A stretch of 64,000 nucleotides of DNA from Paenibacillus profundus (GCF_021369635.1 NZ_JAJNBZ010000005.1:124001-188000); one strand, 5' to 3'. Positions 35,194 through 44,667 are shown, counted from the stretch's first letter. The notes: a model not told the origin generated them from the letters alone. Translations and numbers: made by a program.

Positions 35194-36311
35194 GTTCCTG
35201 CCCCTTTCAATTCTTCTATGATGTCTCGGACTTGTTCGACCGGCACATCCCGTCGAATTTCCACGCGGCCGATCGCAGTCGGCAGCACGAACATAGTACG
35301 GCCTTCATTGAATTTCTTGTCATGCATCATCGCCGCAATAATCTGTTCCGTATCGTAATGGGCCGGTATTGCGGTCGGCAATCCAAAGGACTTCATCAGG
35401 CGCTCCGTATATTCCGCAACTCCAGCTGCCATTCCCATCTGCTCCGCCAGACGCGCGGATCCGATCATGCCGATCGCGATCGCTTCGCCGTGCAGCAGCT
35501 CACCGTATCCAGCGACAGCCTCGAGTGCGTGACCAATTGTATGACCAAGATTCAATATCGCTCGCAAGTCATTCTCCCGTTCATCCTGAGACACGACAGC
35601 TGCTTTGATGGCACAGCCTTGAAGCAGCCCGTACGTCAGTGCTTCCTCGTCTTTGGCTAAGAGCTGCTCTGCGTGCTCTTCACACCATGCAGCGAACGAT
35701 TGATCCCAGATCAATCCATGCTTAATCATTTCCGCAAGACCGGAGCGAACGTCGCGGTCAGGTAGGCTTTGCAATGTAGACGTATCATATAAGACCATGT
35801 CGGGCTGGTGAAACGCCCCGATAATATTTTTCGCTAACGGATGATTGACCGCCACTTTGCCGCCAACGCTGCTGTCGTGTGCCAAAATAGTCGTCGGCAC
35901 TTGCACAAAGCGAACGCCGCGCATATAGGTAGCTGCGACAAACCCAGCCAAGTCTCCTACTACGCCTCCGCCCAGAGCGACAACGGTAGACTTGCGGTCA
36001 CACCCCGCTTCAAGCGCTGCGCTAATACAGTCCTCGAATACGCGGAGGGATTTGGACTTCTCGCCAGAAGGAACCTGGTGAGTGCTCACCGAGTAGCCCA
36101 CATACTCCAACGCTTCCGCCACTTGATGTAAATACTTCGGTCCGACCTTATCATCTGTAATGACAAGAATCGGACTTCCAGTCGGAATATGTTGCAACTG
36201 AAACGCACGGCCGATACGTGAAATCAGACCGCTCCCAATCCATATCGGATAAGACCGCTCCCCCAACTCAACCATGAGCTGAGCGGCCCCAATTTGATCA
36301 TTCATGTTCAT
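35184..36311 (-). CDS. aroB: 3-Dehydroquinate synthase
   Basis: This 375-residue NAD- and Zn-dependent enzyme of the shikimate pathway has GGGVVGDLAGFVA for NAD binding and zinc-ligand His residues in NLGHTIGHALE and LLHGEAIAIG. The ATG at 36311 (MNMNDQ) is chosen because GGAGGT lies 7 bases upstream; an in-frame ATG 5 codons earlier is part of that binding site. It starts 55 bases after aroC. Confidence 0.97.
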   Translation of the reverse strand: MNMNDQIGAAQLMVELGERSYPIWIGSGLISRIGRAFQLQHIPTGSPILVITDDKVGPKYLHQVAEALEYVGYSVSTHQVPSGEKSKSLRVFEDCISAALEAGCDRKSTVVALGGGVVGDLAGFVAATYMRGVRFVQVPTTILAHDSSVGGKVAVNHPLAKNIIGAFHQPDMVLYDTSTLQSLPDRDVRSGLAEMIKHGLIWDQSFAAWCEEHAEQLLAKDEEALTYGLLQGCAIKAAVVSQDERENDLRAILNLGHTIGHALEAVAGYGELLHGEAIAIGMIGSARLAEQMGMAAGVAEYTERLMKSFGLPTAIPAHYDTEQIIAAMMHDKKFNEGRTMFVLPTAIGRVEIRRDVPVEQVRDIIEELKGAGTWQ

Positions 36312-36366
36312 CGCGCCCACCTCCATTTAGTGAGTGTTCAAAAACGAAAATTTTCGAACAACCCGT

Positions 36367-37536
36367 TTAATAACGGGATACCTGCTCTAAATAGTTCTCG
36401 TAGTTCGCACGAATTTCTTCCATTGAATCACCGCCGAATTTCTCCAAGAACGCTTTCGCCACTTCCCACGCGACGACATGTTCCATCACGACGCTTGCTG
36501 CTGGCACGGCACAGGCATCTGAACGCTCCACTTGAGCGGTGAATGCTTCCTTCGTATCGATATCGACACTGCGCAGCGGTTTGTACAAGGTCGGAATCGG
36601 CTTCATGACACCACGCACGACAATCGGCATCCCGTTCGTCATGCCGCCTTCAAAGCCGCCCAACCGGTTGGATGCCCGCGAGAAGCCTTGATCGGCATCA
36701 TATACGATCTCATCATGTACCTGCGATCCGCGAAGCTGACCCGCTTCAAAGCCGATGCCAATCTCCACGCCTTTGAACGCATTGATGGACATGACCGCCT
36801 GCGCAATTCTGCCATCCAGCTTGCGATCGTATTGCACATAGCTGCCAAGGCCAACAGGCAAGCCTTCTACGATGCATTCCACAATTCCACCGATGGAATC
36901 GCCTTCTCCCTTAATCTGATCAATATAGGCCTCCATCTTCTTCTCCGTCTCTTCATCTACGACGCGAACGGAAGACGCTTCGGTAAGCTGTATAATCTCG
37001 TCAACGGCAAGCTGATGCGGAGGGGCTTCAATCTCGCCGATTCGGATAACTTGTCCTGCAATCTTGATGCCGAAAGCTTCAAGCAGTTGACGTGCCACTG
37101 CGCCGACGGCAACCCGTGCCGCCGTCTCACGCGCGCTGGATCGCTCCAACACATTGCGGAGATCCTTCAACTGATACTTCAAGCCCCCGTTCAAGTCGGC
37201 ATGTCCGGGACGCGGACGATGCACACGGCGCTTCTCTTCGTCCGTCCCCTCAATCGGTTCAACGTTCATAATCTTCGTCCAATGCTTCCAATCATTATTC
37301 TCTACCACGATGGCAATCGGAGCACCTGTTGTGCGTCCGTGGCGCACGCCGCCTACGATAGATGCTGTATCCTGCTCAATCTGCATCCGCCGGCCGCGCC
37401 CGTATCCCTTTTGCCGACGCTGCAATTGGAAATTGAGTTGTTCAAAATCGAGTACCATATTGCTCGGCATGCCTTCAACAATGGCGGTCAATTGAGGTCC
37501 GTGCGTTTCTCCTGCTGTCAAATAACGTAGACTCAC
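36367..37536 (-). CDS. aroC: Chorismate synthase
   Basis: This 389-residue FMN-dependent enzyme makes chorismate from EPSP. The three signatures are present: [13 protein letters not shown], the [16 protein letters not shown] block and the C-terminal [16 protein letters not shown] region. It uses a GTG start at 37536 with GGGGGAG 6 bases upstream. B. subtilis calls the same gene aroF. First gene of the aroC-aroB-aroH block, behind a near-perfect promoter. Confidence 0.97.
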   Translation of the reverse strand: MSLRYLTAGETHGPQLTAIVEGMPSNMVLDFEQLNFQLQRRQKGYGRGRRMQIEQDTASIVGGVRHGRTTGAPIAIVVENNDWKHWTKIMNVEPIEGTDEEKRRVHRPRPGHADLNGGLKYQLKDLRNVLERSSARETAARVAVGAVARQLLEAFGIKIAGQVIRIGEIEAPPHQLAVDEIIQLTEASSVRVVDEETEKKMEAYIDQIKGEGDSIGGIVECIVEGLPVGLGSYVQYDRKLDGRIAQAVMSINAFKGVEIGIGFEAGQLRGSQVHDEIVYDADQGFSRASNRLGGFEGGMTNGMPIVVRGVMKPIPTLYKPLRSVDIDTKEAFTAQVERSDACAVPAASVVMEHVVAWEVAKAFLEKFGGDSMEEIRANYENYLEQVSRY

Positions 37537-37597
37537 GAGTTGCTCCCCCTTTTAGCTGTAAAGCTGTAAATGACTAAAATCCTTAACTCTTTTGCTC

Positions 37598-37626
37598 ATT
37601 ATAGTATAGGAGGCATCGTTTGACAA
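37598..37626 (-). promoter_or_regulatory. Sigma-A promoter of aroC-aroB-aroH
   Basis: TTGTCA (37626-37621), 17 bases, TATAAT (37603-37598) on the minus strand. The leader to the GTG start is about 55 bases and contains a short direct repeat, AGCTGTAAAGCTGTAAA, of unknown role. Confidence 0.85.
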
Positions 37627-37630
37627 GAAT

Positions 37631-37675
37631 ACAAAAACGCGTCTGATGCGCACAGAACATGCACATTAGACGCGT
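37631..37675 (-). terminator. Terminator after the 67-residue gene
   Basis: ACGCGTCT and AGACGCGT pair, with further pairing of AATG-TGC / GCG-CATC inside, followed by TTTTGTATTC on the minus strand. It directly precedes the aroC promoter. Confidence 0.82.
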
Positions 37676-37735
37676 ATTGAATACAGATAAGCAACGCTAT
37701 CCGTACGCTTGCTCAAGGCTGAAATAGAAACCAAT

Positions 37736-37939
37736 TCACATGAAATCCATCTTCACCGAAGATAGATTCAGAACGAGGGGCAGTATATGGGACTGTGGAG
37801 GCATTCCATCTCTGTCTTCCTGCGAAGACATGAAGGGAATCCACCCCTGCAGCGGGGCCTCCAATCCGATAATTTGCGCACATTCGTGAATGGTTATGTC
37901 TCCTCGTTGATAGGCGGCAATAACGGTCCTCTTATCCAT
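37736..37939 (-). CDS. Uncharacterised 67-residue protein
   Basis: I do not recognise this small protein. The start ATG at 37939 has GGAGGG 6 bases upstream, which supports translation. The N-terminal half (MDKRTVIAAYQRGDITIHECAQIIGL) looks like a helix-turn-helix of the sort seen in short sporulation and anti-sigma-like proteins. The C-terminal half is Pro/Ser-rich. It lies 75 bases after cheR and ends at a terminator, so it is probably co-transcribed with cheR. Confidence 0.68.
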   Translation of the reverse strand: MDKRTVIAAYQRGDITIHECAQIIGLEAPLQGWIPFMSSQEDRDGMPPQSHILPLVLNLSSVKMDFM

Positions 37940-38014
37940 TGTTATCCCTCCGTCTAGGATGCAAGGTCCCTTCCTCCCTAGTATCGGAAAGATGATAGCT
38001 GCTTATACGCTTCT

Positions 38015-38818
38015 TTACATTTTCCGGTAAAAAAACGTCTCCATCGTCTCTAAGCCGTATTGGTTCGGGTTAAAAATTTGTTCTGTACTGCCAACAAAGA
38101 GCACGCCCCCTGGCTTTAAAGCCTCGGAGAATTTGAAATACAGCTGATGCTTGGCCTCTTCAGTGAAGTAGATCATAACATTGCGGCATATGATTAAATC
38201 CTGTTGACCTGTAAAAGCGTCCTCCAACAAATTCTGCTTCTGGAACTGAATGTTGCGCGTCAAGGCTGAAGACACGCGATAACCATCTTCAGTCCGTGAG
38301 AAGTATCGCTGCTTGAACGATGCGGGCACATCTTTCAAAGCACGTTCAATATAGCAAGCCTCTTTTGCCCTAGCCAATGCATTATCATCAATATCCGTCG
38401 CCATCACTTGCGATGACCCGAGCAATCCCGCGTCGTCCAAAATCATGGCTAACGTATAAGGTTCTTCACCCGTGGAGCAGGCCGCACTCCAACATTTCAA
38501 CCTGCTATTTCGCTCCGTAATCGCTGGCAGCACGCGATCTCGCAACGTCTCCCATCGATTTGGATTTCGCCAAAATTCAGATACGTTAATCGTCATCCGA
38601 TCGAGGAATTCATCGAGCAGACCTTCGTTAGACTTCATCGCTTCATAGAACGCCCGGAAGGTACTATAGCCGTTCTTTAAACGCAATGTTGTTAAGCGAC
38701 GACGCATTTGCGCTTCCTTATATTGAGTCAAATCGATTCCTGTCCGCTTCTTAATTTCCGTTACAAAATAAAAATAATCTTGATCGTCTGTCGTGACTGC
38801 CCCTTTATGTTCTTGCAT
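38015..38818 (-). CDS. cheR: Chemotaxis protein methyltransferase CheR
   Basis: This 267-residue enzyme methylates glutamates of chemoreceptors with S-adenosylmethionine. The N-terminal helical domain (RTGIDLTQYKEAQMRRRL) docks on the receptor, and the methyltransferase core has WSAACSTGEEPYTLAM and CRNVMIYF. The ATG at 38818 has GAGGTG 8 bases upstream; a GTG three codons earlier is a weaker choice. It sits between ndk and the aro genes, exactly as in B. subtilis. Confidence 0.95.
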   Translation of the reverse strand: MQEHKGAVTTDDQDYFYFVTEIKKRTGIDLTQYKEAQMRRRLTTLRLKNGYSTFRAFYEAMKSNEGLLDEFLDRMTINVSEFWRNPNRWETLRDRVLPAITERNSRLKCWSAACSTGEEPYTLAMILDDAGLLGSSQVMATDIDDNALARAKEACYIERALKDVPASFKQRYFSRTEDGYRVSSALTRNIQFQKQNLLEDAFTGQQDLIICRNVMIYFTEEAKHQLYFKFSEALKPGGVLFVGSTEQIFNPNQYGLETMETFFYRKM

Positions 38819-38995
38819 TGCCTCCACACCTCGCCACTTCCATCGTGCTCGTATATATGTATAAAAAAAACACGGTCGAACATATATATTCGCCGCGTTC
38901 TTCTTTAATCCTGCTTCATGTAAGCTCTTACAACAAAAATCAAAATAAGTTCAATATTAATCAGACTGACTTCAAGTTGCGATGAACTATTATAG

Positions 38996-39061
38996 AGGTT
39001 GTTCAAGAAGTCCCCTTTTGATCACGATGATCATAAAGCTACCTTTTTGAACACGCATTTA
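38996..39061. repeat. Intergenic repeat with inverted ends, short copy
   Basis: AGGTTGTTCAAGAAGTCCCC at the left end and ACCTTTTTGAACACGCATTT at the right end are imperfect inverted repeats around TGATCACGATGATCA, itself a hairpin. The whole folds as a nested stem. The same ends recur at 44668-44849 and 44853-44888. It lies only 3 bases past the ndk stop. Confidence 0.6.
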
Positions 39062-39064
39062 AAG

Positions 39065-39502
39065 CTAAGGTTGAACCGCATGCTCAACGCTTACAATCTC
39101 CTGTTCGGAAAATATGTTTGCGATTTCCCTAGCCGCACTTTCAGGTGAATCCGAACCGTGCACCAAGTTGAAGTTCGTATGTGAAGCGTAATCCCCACGG
39201 ATGGTTCCTGGCAATGCTTCTCCTACCTTCGTCTTGCCAATCATCAAGCGCGACAAGCTGATGACGTCATCCCCTTCCCAGATCATTGCAAATACTGGAC
39301 CGGATGTGATGAAGTCAACCAATTCACCAAAGAAAGGCTTTTGCGCATGTTCTGCGTAATGGCGTTCGGCTTGATCGCGCGCGATAATCATCAGTTTCCC
39401 GGATACGAGCTTGAATCCTTTACGTTCAAAGCGGCTTATTATTTCTCCGATAAAACCCCTTTGAACGCCGTCAGGCTTGACCATGATGAATGTGCGTTCC
39501 AT
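39065..39502 (-). CDS. ndk: Nucleoside diphosphate kinase
   Basis: This 145-residue enzyme exchanges gamma-phosphates between nucleotides. The active-site His is in [12 protein letters not shown], and the N-terminal [15 protein letters not shown] nucleotide-binding segment is intact. The ATG at 39502 (MERTFIM) has GAGGAG 7 bases upstream. It is downstream of hepT with a 92-base gap, the standard neighbour pair in bacilli. Confidence 0.97.
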   Translation of the reverse strand: MERTFIMVKPDGVQRGFIGEIISRFERKGFKLVSGKLMIIARDQAERHYAEHAQKPFFGELVDFITSGPVFAMIWEGDDVISLSRLMIGKTKVGEALPGTIRGDYASHTNFNLVHGSDSPESAAREIANIFSEQEIVSVEHAVQP

Positions 39503-39594
39503 ATGTTCACTCCTCAATTGATGTGAAGTTGTCCAACATATGCATTATACCAAATTTTTCATCATGGCGCATCCATATTTTTCTTATCACCTAA

Positions 39595-40569
39595 TCAATG
39601 GGAACGATTCGCTATAAAATGCGCGATATCTTTTAAGTTTTTGCGTGCTCGAATGTTAGGCAGCTGCTCCAACACAGACAGCGCTTTATCGGTGTAGCGG
39701 TTGGCCAATTGCTCTGCCTGTATAATTCCCGCGCTCTTACGAATCATATCCAACGCTTCATTTACATCCGTCTCACCGTTCAATTCCCGAATGCGTTCGA
39801 TTTCAGTTAATAACGGCCGCCGCAATTCCGGATCCTGAAGCGCGTAAATAACCGGAAGCGTTAAGTTGCCTTGGCGAATGTCATTTCCGGGAGGCTTGCC
39901 GATCTGCGCTTCCGTTCCCGTCAGATCCAACACGTCATCGCGAATCTGGAAGGCCATGCCTACATTATACCCGAATCGGTACAATGCGTGGTCGATCCGC
40001 CGATCCGCACCAGCCGCGATAGCGCCCAGTTGGCAGCTTACGGCGATGAGCAGCGCGGTCTTGCGACGGATGCGCAGCATATATTGGCGTACCGATTGCT
40101 CCGTATTGAAGAAATCGCGAATTTGCTCCATCTCGCCGATGCACATCTCAACCATCGCCTTGGATAGGATACGGTGAATTTCAGGCTGCTTTAATTCGGT
40201 TGCCACCATCAGTGCCTTGCCGTGTATATAGTCCCCCGCATACATCGCGACACGGTTGTCCCATTTTGCTTTTACCGTGAGCTGCCCTCTTCGAGTTTCA
40301 GCATCATCGATAACGTCATCGTGAACCAAGGAAGCCATATGGATGAGCTCCAGAGGTACGGCTACCCGCTTAAGTTGTTCAATATCATATGTACCAAATT
40401 TGCCTGAAAGCAGGACAAATACAGGTCGTATTCGCTTGCCTCCTGCTTTCAGCAGATGAAGCGACGCCTCGTTCAGCAGCTCATTGTCGGTCGTTATCGT
40501 CCGTTCCAATTCCCGCTCGATATACGAAACGTCTTGTTTCATTGTCGCATATATGTCCCACAGTTTCAT
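39595..40569 (-). CDS. hepT: Heptaprenyl diphosphate synthase component II
   Basis: This 324-residue trans-prenyltransferase makes the C35 side chain of menaquinone-7 with HepS. The first Asp-rich motif is HDDVIDDAETRRG and the second FQIRDDVLD, with GGKRIRPV near the N-terminus. The ATG at 40569 (MKLWDIY) follows the mqnA stop by 8 bases. hepS is six genes upstream in the same cluster. Confidence 0.95.
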   Translation of the reverse strand: MKLWDIYATMKQDVSYIERELERTITTDNELLNEASLHLLKAGGKRIRPVFVLLSGKFGTYDIEQLKRVAVPLELIHMASLVHDDVIDDAETRRGQLTVKAKWDNRVAMYAGDYIHGKALMVATELKQPEIHRILSKAMVEMCIGEMEQIRDFFNTEQSVRQYMLRIRRKTALLIAVSCQLGAIAAGADRRIDHALYRFGYNVGMAFQIRDDVLDLTGTEAQIGKPPGNDIRQGNLTLPVIYALQDPELRRPLLTEIERIRELNGETDVNEALDMIRKSAGIIQAEQLANRYTDKALSVLEQLPNIRARKNLKDIAHFIANRSH

Positions 40570-40577
40570 GCCTTCAC

Positions 40578-41453
40578 CTAACCAACCATATTTTCCGACC
40601 AAAGCTCAAACTGAACTTTGTGATCGATGAGTCCCAATTCAAACGCATACTGGAAATAAAGCTGAAGCCCTTCTTGTTGCGGGCGGTCAAAATCATAATG
40701 TAAATGGGAAAAATAATGCCGCCAGTAGTCCTCGGTTCCGCCAATGGTCTGCACCGCCTCCTGCACAAGCGGTTCTGGCTCCTTCAGACTGAGCTGCTTG
40801 CTCGCTTCGAAAGCTTCCACGATGTGCCGTATGTCAGCTGGATGCTTCCGAATCACTTCATTGCGTACAGCCCATACGGCGAACGTCATCCAATGACCTG
40901 TCCATTGCTGCCATAGTTCACCCAGATCAATAACTTCATAGGAAGTATTGCTCCATGAGGCATGAATGGCATGATCACCGATAAGAAGCGCAGCATCTGC
41001 CGCTTCCATCATCTTATCCAGATTCGGATCCATATTAACGTATTCCGGAGCGGCATGATAGAACTTGGCGGCGATAATTTTGAACAAGTTGACGGATGTT
41101 GCGGATGTTGTCGTCAGAGCTACCGTACCTTTTAAAGCCTCGAGTAAAGGTTTTTTTAGAAACAGCAAAATCGAATGAACAGGACCGTGCGCGCTTACCG
41201 ATAAATTCGGAAACAAAGAATACTGTTCCGATGACTCGCCGTAGGCGAAGGCCGATATCGGCCCCATATCGATGCTGCCTTCTCGCATGGCGACATTTAA
41301 ACCCGAAGGGACGGCGGGAATCATCTCAATGTCCGCTGCAATTCCTTTCGGATGAAAATGATAAAAGAGCGGCCATACGTTCGCGTAATCGATGACACCG
41401 ATCGTAATGGCAGCAGGATGATGGTTACTCATCGTTCCCATTTTCTGATTCAT
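40578..41453 (-). CDS. mqnA: Chorismate dehydratase MqnA (futalosine menaquinone pathway)
   Basis: This 291-residue protein of the MqnA family has a periplasmic-binding-like fold and converts chorismate to 3-enolpyruvylbenzoate, the first step of futalosine-dependent menaquinone synthesis. Family signatures are GVIDYANVWPLFYHF, VPSGLNVAMREG, and the LLIGDHAI segment. The ATG at 41453 has GGGGAG 7 bases upstream and overlaps the ubiX gene by 29 bases. B. subtilis lacks mqnA and uses the classical Men pathway, so this insertion is a metabolic switch. The other Mqn enzymes (MqnB-E) are not in the window. Confidence 0.93.
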   Translation of the reverse strand: MNQKMGTMSNHHPAAITIGVIDYANVWPLFYHFHPKGIAADIEMIPAVPSGLNVAMREGSIDMGPISAFAYGESSEQYSLFPNLSVSAHGPVHSILLFLKKPLLEALKGTVALTTTSATSVNLFKIIAAKFYHAAPEYVNMDPNLDKMMEAADAALLIGDHAIHASWSNTSYEVIDLGELWQQWTGHWMTFAVWAVRNEVIRKHPADIRHIVEAFEASKQLSLKEPEPLVQEAVQTIGGTEDYWRHYFSHLHYDFDRPQQEGLQLYFQYAFELGLIDHKVQFELWSENMVG

Positions 41454-42057
41454 CCGATTCTCCCCACCTTGTAAACAATTGATGTTCTATGTTCAAGCAG
41501 TCCAACACTTTGCCGACAAGGAAGTTCACGATATCATCCAATGTTTTCGGATGGTAATAAAAAGCAGGCATCGCCGGCACCATTCGAACGCCCATATTTG
41601 CCAATTTCAGCATGTTCTCTAAATGAATAGCGTGCATAGGCGTTTCGCGAGGGACGATAACAAGCTGACGACCCTCTTTTATCATCACATCTGCCGCACG
41701 GCTCATCAAGTTATCGGAGGATCCGTGGGCGATGGATGATAATGTTCCCATCGAGCAAGGCATAATAATCATGCCCCGTACCCGAAAGGAGCCGCTAGCA
41801 ATGCTTGCACCGATATCTTGAATCGGATGGTACTGAATGTGGGCCGCTTGTTCGCCGAACGCCGACTCAATCGCGAGCTGGCGTCGGGTCACATCCCACC
41901 CTAGCTCCTCCTTCAGCACGCGCCACCCTGCGTCGGACACGACAAGATGCACACCGTAACCCGCATGCAAGAGCGACTCCACTAACCGGATGCCGTAAAT
42001 GGCACCGCTGGCTCCGGTAATCCCAACGATAAAGCACTGCCTTTCCACGTGGCTCAT
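41425..42057 (-). CDS. ubiX: Flavin prenyltransferase UbiX
   Basis: This 210-residue flavoprotein makes prenylated FMN, the cofactor of UbiD-type decarboxylases. VGITGASGAIYGIRL is the FMN-binding motif and MIIMPCSMGTLSSIAHGSSDNL the second. Here it likely supplies the decarboxylase that acts late in the futalosine pathway. It overlaps mqnA by 29 bases and ubiA by 4. Confidence 0.94.
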   Translation of the reverse strand: MSHVERQCFIVGITGASGAIYGIRLVESLLHAGYGVHLVVSDAGWRVLKEELGWDVTRRQLAIESAFGEQAAHIQYHPIQDIGASIASGSFRVRGMIIMPCSMGTLSSIAHGSSDNLMSRAADVMIKEGRQLVIVPRETPMHAIHLENMLKLANMGVRMVPAMPAFYYHPKTLDDIVNFLVGKVLDCLNIEHQLFTRWGESDESENGNDE

Positions 42058-42932
42058 AGCTGATACACCACCAAATCAATTAAGGTGAAACTGAACACTA
42101 CGATGCTGAGCACTCCGTTCATCGTGAAAAATGCCGTATTCATCTTGCTTAAATCGTTAGGCTTCACTAGCATATGCTCATACACTAACAGGGCACTGGC
42201 AATTATTGTGCCGATGATGTACCACCAGCTAAGTTGAGTTAAGAATAATAGCAGAACAAAACCGATTGCTGTAACAATATGAAATCCACGCGCGATCCAC
42301 AGCGATTTCGCGATGCCGAATCGAACTGGAATTGATTTCAAACCTTCATTTTTATCAAACTCATAGTCCTGACACGCGTATACAATATCAAAGCCTGTCG
42401 TCCAACAGGCCACCGCCAAGAAGAAAATAATCGACGTCCAATTGATTTCATTCGTTACTGCAACCCATCCGCCAAGCGGCGCCAGAGCAATCGTCAAACC
42501 TAATACAACGTGACATAACCAAGTAAAGCGTTTCGTAAATGAATAAAAAACGAGCATGAAGACGGCAATCGGCATCAAATACACCGCCAACGGCTGTAAG
42601 TTAGCCGCCGCCCAAAATAAAAGACCGAATGATACGGCCGTAAAAAGAATCACTTCGCCCGCTTTCAGCAGTCCGGCAGGAATGGCCCGGTTCGCGGTTC
42701 GCGGATTTTTAGCATCAATTGCCGCATCGATAAGGCGGTTCAGCGCCATGGCGGCACTTCTCGCACCAACCATCGCCAACAAGATCCAACCCCATTCCGG
42801 GAGTGTCGGAAAGCGATTGTCCATCACCATCGATCCGAGCAAAGCCCCCATGAATGCAAACGGAAGGGCAAACAACGTATGTTCGATTTTTATCATTTCC
42901 AGAAAAACACGCACTTTTTTAAACATCATCAT
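42054..42932 (-). CDS. mqnP: UbiA-family prenyltransferase (MqnP-type)
   Basis: This 292-residue membrane enzyme has about eight helices. NRLIDAAIDAKNPRTANRA and YACQDYEFDKNEG are the two Asp-rich motifs. It attaches the heptaprenyl chain to a naphthoate-type acceptor; in futalosine organisms this UbiA family member (MqnP) prenylates 1,4-dihydroxy-6-naphthoate. Sequence alone does not separate MqnP from UbiA proper, but the neighbours mqnA and ubiX favour MqnP. The gene overlaps menG by 14 bases. Confidence 0.88.
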   Translation of the reverse strand: MMMFKKVRVFLEMIKIEHTLFALPFAFMGALLGSMVMDNRFPTLPEWGWILLAMVGARSAAMALNRLIDAAIDAKNPRTANRAIPAGLLKAGEVILFTAVSFGLLFWAAANLQPLAVYLMPIAVFMLVFYSFTKRFTWLCHVVLGLTIALAPLGGWVAVTNEINWTSIIFFLAVACWTTGFDIVYACQDYEFDKNEGLKSIPVRFGIAKSLWIARGFHIVTAIGFVLLLFLTQLSWWYIIGTIIASALLVYEHMLVKPNDLSKMNTAFFTMNGVLSIVVFSFTLIDLVVYQL

Positions 42933-43656
42933 TCCCCTTACTCCCGATATGAAGCGCAGCGATTCCTCCGGTTAAAGGATATGCTTCCACATGCGTCAGA
43001 CCGATATCGCGAAACATCTGGGCTAATTGTTTGTGATCAGGGAACGTATTCAATGATTCAGGCAGCCATTTATACTGCTCGTACCGCTTTGCAATCAATT
43101 TGCCCATCATTGGCAATATATTGCGGAAATAGAAATAATAAATCGCTTTGAACGGCTGCCAAGTCGGCTTGCTGAGCTCTAGGCATACGACCATTCCCCC
43201 CGGCTTAACAACCCGCTTCATCTCGCGCAGCACCTGCTCGTAATCAGGAACGTTGCGCAGCCCGAATCCGATAGTCGCGTAATCGAAGCTGTTGTCCGCA
43301 AACGGAAGCGCCATCGCATTGCCTTCCGTTAAAGAGATTTGATTGTTCATCCCCAATTGATCAATTTTCTTCTTACCGACAGACAACATATTTGCACTAA
43401 AATCAAGCCCGTCGATACGGCCTGTCTTGCTTGCTTTGGCAAGCTGAATCGTCCAATCACAGGTGCCACAGCACAAGTCAACGGCGGTATCGCCCGGTTG
43501 CACGTTCATTTTGCGCATCGTAAATCTGCGCCATGCTTTATGCCGCCGGAAGCTTAGAATATCGTTCATAATGTCGTACTTCGGCGCGATGCTCTGAAAT
43601 ACGTCTTGAACAAACTTTTCTTTCGACTCGCCTGTCTTAGGCGAATGCGTCTCCAC
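42919..43656 (-). CDS. menG: Demethylmenaquinone methyltransferase
   Basis: This 245-residue SAM-dependent methyltransferase (UbiE/MenG family) performs the last step of menaquinone synthesis. DLCCGTCDWT is the SAM motif and GLRNVPDYEQVLREMKRVVKPGG the family signature; the N-terminus contains QDVFQSIAPKYDIMNDILSF. In B. subtilis it is called menH and lies between hepS and hepT, as here except for the three embedded genes. It follows hepS by 35 bases. Confidence 0.95.
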   Translation of the reverse strand: METHSPKTGESKEKFVQDVFQSIAPKYDIMNDILSFRRHKAWRRFTMRKMNVQPGDTAVDLCCGTCDWTIQLAKASKTGRIDGLDFSANMLSVGKKKIDQLGMNNQISLTEGNAMALPFADNSFDYATIGFGLRNVPDYEQVLREMKRVVKPGGMVVCLELSKPTWQPFKAIYYFYFRNILPMMGKLIAKRYEQYKWLPESLNTFPDHKQLAQMFRDIGLTHVEAYPLTGGIAALHIGSKGNDDV

Positions 43657-43691
43657 GATATGTCACCTTACCCTTTCTTCGCCTATTCTTT

Positions 43692-44564
43692 CTAGCTCTG
43701 TTGAACCGAAGCGGAGCGTGCTTGAGCCGAAGGAAAATATATGGAGCTGAGGAAAGAGCCAAGACGCTGCTTCATGACGGAATCAACTGGCAAAGTAGAC
43801 ACAATCGTCTGCAGTTTGTCCTGTGCGGCACGAACTTGATAGGCGAGCTGCTCGTGAACTTCGTACTTCGACATCAGCGTGTGCCAGAAGGACATATCAA
43901 ATGCACTCTGCTTCAGCTTTCTTCTTTCTTCCTCCGTTCCTTGCTGCCACACATGCCAATAAGACCAGCTGCCCACAAAGCGCCCGAAATGTTCGGCACG
44001 TTCCTTCTCTTGTTCCATCACTTCCAGCTCTGTCACATGGTCAAGCAATACTTCCCATGCGGGCACATCTTTTGCAGATAGACGTTCGTTAAACGACTGA
44101 AACAACATTTTCTTTAAAGAAACGCAGGTGCGTAAATATTCTTCAGCCGTCATCGTCCATTGCTTCATTTTATCAACCATCGTCATCTTGAGACGGTTCA
44201 CGTTGCATACGGCTTGGCTCAGCGACTGAATCGCTTCAATCTGTCCAGCTTGTGCCAGCAAATTGTAGAAGCGGCTGCTGAAATAATCTCCGGCAAGCAC
44301 TTTCAACTGCCGTGAGCGAAGGTTCCGATCATTTCCTTGAACGGAAGCCATCTCAATCATATCGTGAGTATCCAGGCCAACCTGTACAAGTGAAGTGACC
44401 AACGCATATAATTCACTATGTTCATCTGCTGGCTTGCTGCGGTTTAAAAAGGCGAACAACAACTCTGCTCTTGCGTTCGGAAACGCAGGCAGGTCGGTGT
44501 GCGCCTGTATCATGTCATGTTCAACATACCGCTTTGCCAATTGCGAAATGTGATTACCTTTCAT
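43692..44564 (-). CDS. hepS: Heptaprenyl diphosphate synthase component I
   Basis: This 290-residue helical protein is the HepS/HepI regulatory subunit that dimerises with HepT. KVLAGDYFSSRFYNLLA is the best-conserved segment; there are no Asp-rich catalytic motifs, as expected. GGAGG lies 7 bases before the ATG. First gene of the menaquinone cluster hepS-menG-mqnP-ubiX-mqnA-hepT-ndk. Confidence 0.9.
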   Translation of the reverse strand: MKGNHISQLAKRYVEHDMIQAHTDLPAFPNARAELLFAFLNRSKPADEHSELYALVTSLVQVGLDTHDMIEMASVQGNDRNLRSRQLKVLAGDYFSSRFYNLLAQAGQIEAIQSLSQAVCNVNRLKMTMVDKMKQWTMTAEEYLRTCVSLKKMLFQSFNERLSAKDVPAWEVLLDHVTELEVMEQEKERAEHFGRFVGSWSYWHVWQQGTEEERRKLKQSAFDMSFWHTLMSKYEVHEQLAYQVRAAQDKLQTIVSTLPVDSVMKQRLGSFLSSIYFPSAQARSASVQQS

Positions 44565-44620
44565 CTGAGTGCCTCCGACTGTAGCGGTTAGTCATCCTGA
44601 CGGATGTCACAATCTAAACC

Positions 44621-44651
44621 ATTATAGCATATGTTTTACTTGATGGGACAA
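44621..44651 (-). promoter_or_regulatory. Extended -10 promoter of the menaquinone cluster
   Basis: TGCTATAAT (TATAAT at 44626-44621) on the minus strand has an extended -10 element. The nearest -35 candidate, TTGTCC (44651-44646), is 19 bases away, longer than ideal. The start would be about 50 bases before the hepS ATG. Confidence 0.55.
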
Positions 44652-44667
44652 CTTTTCTTCCTATAGG

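Noticed and set aside
36532-37530. Plus-strand 332-codon frame opposite aroC
   Set aside because: It lies entirely on the opposite strand of a clear chorismate synthase and has no binding site or family match.
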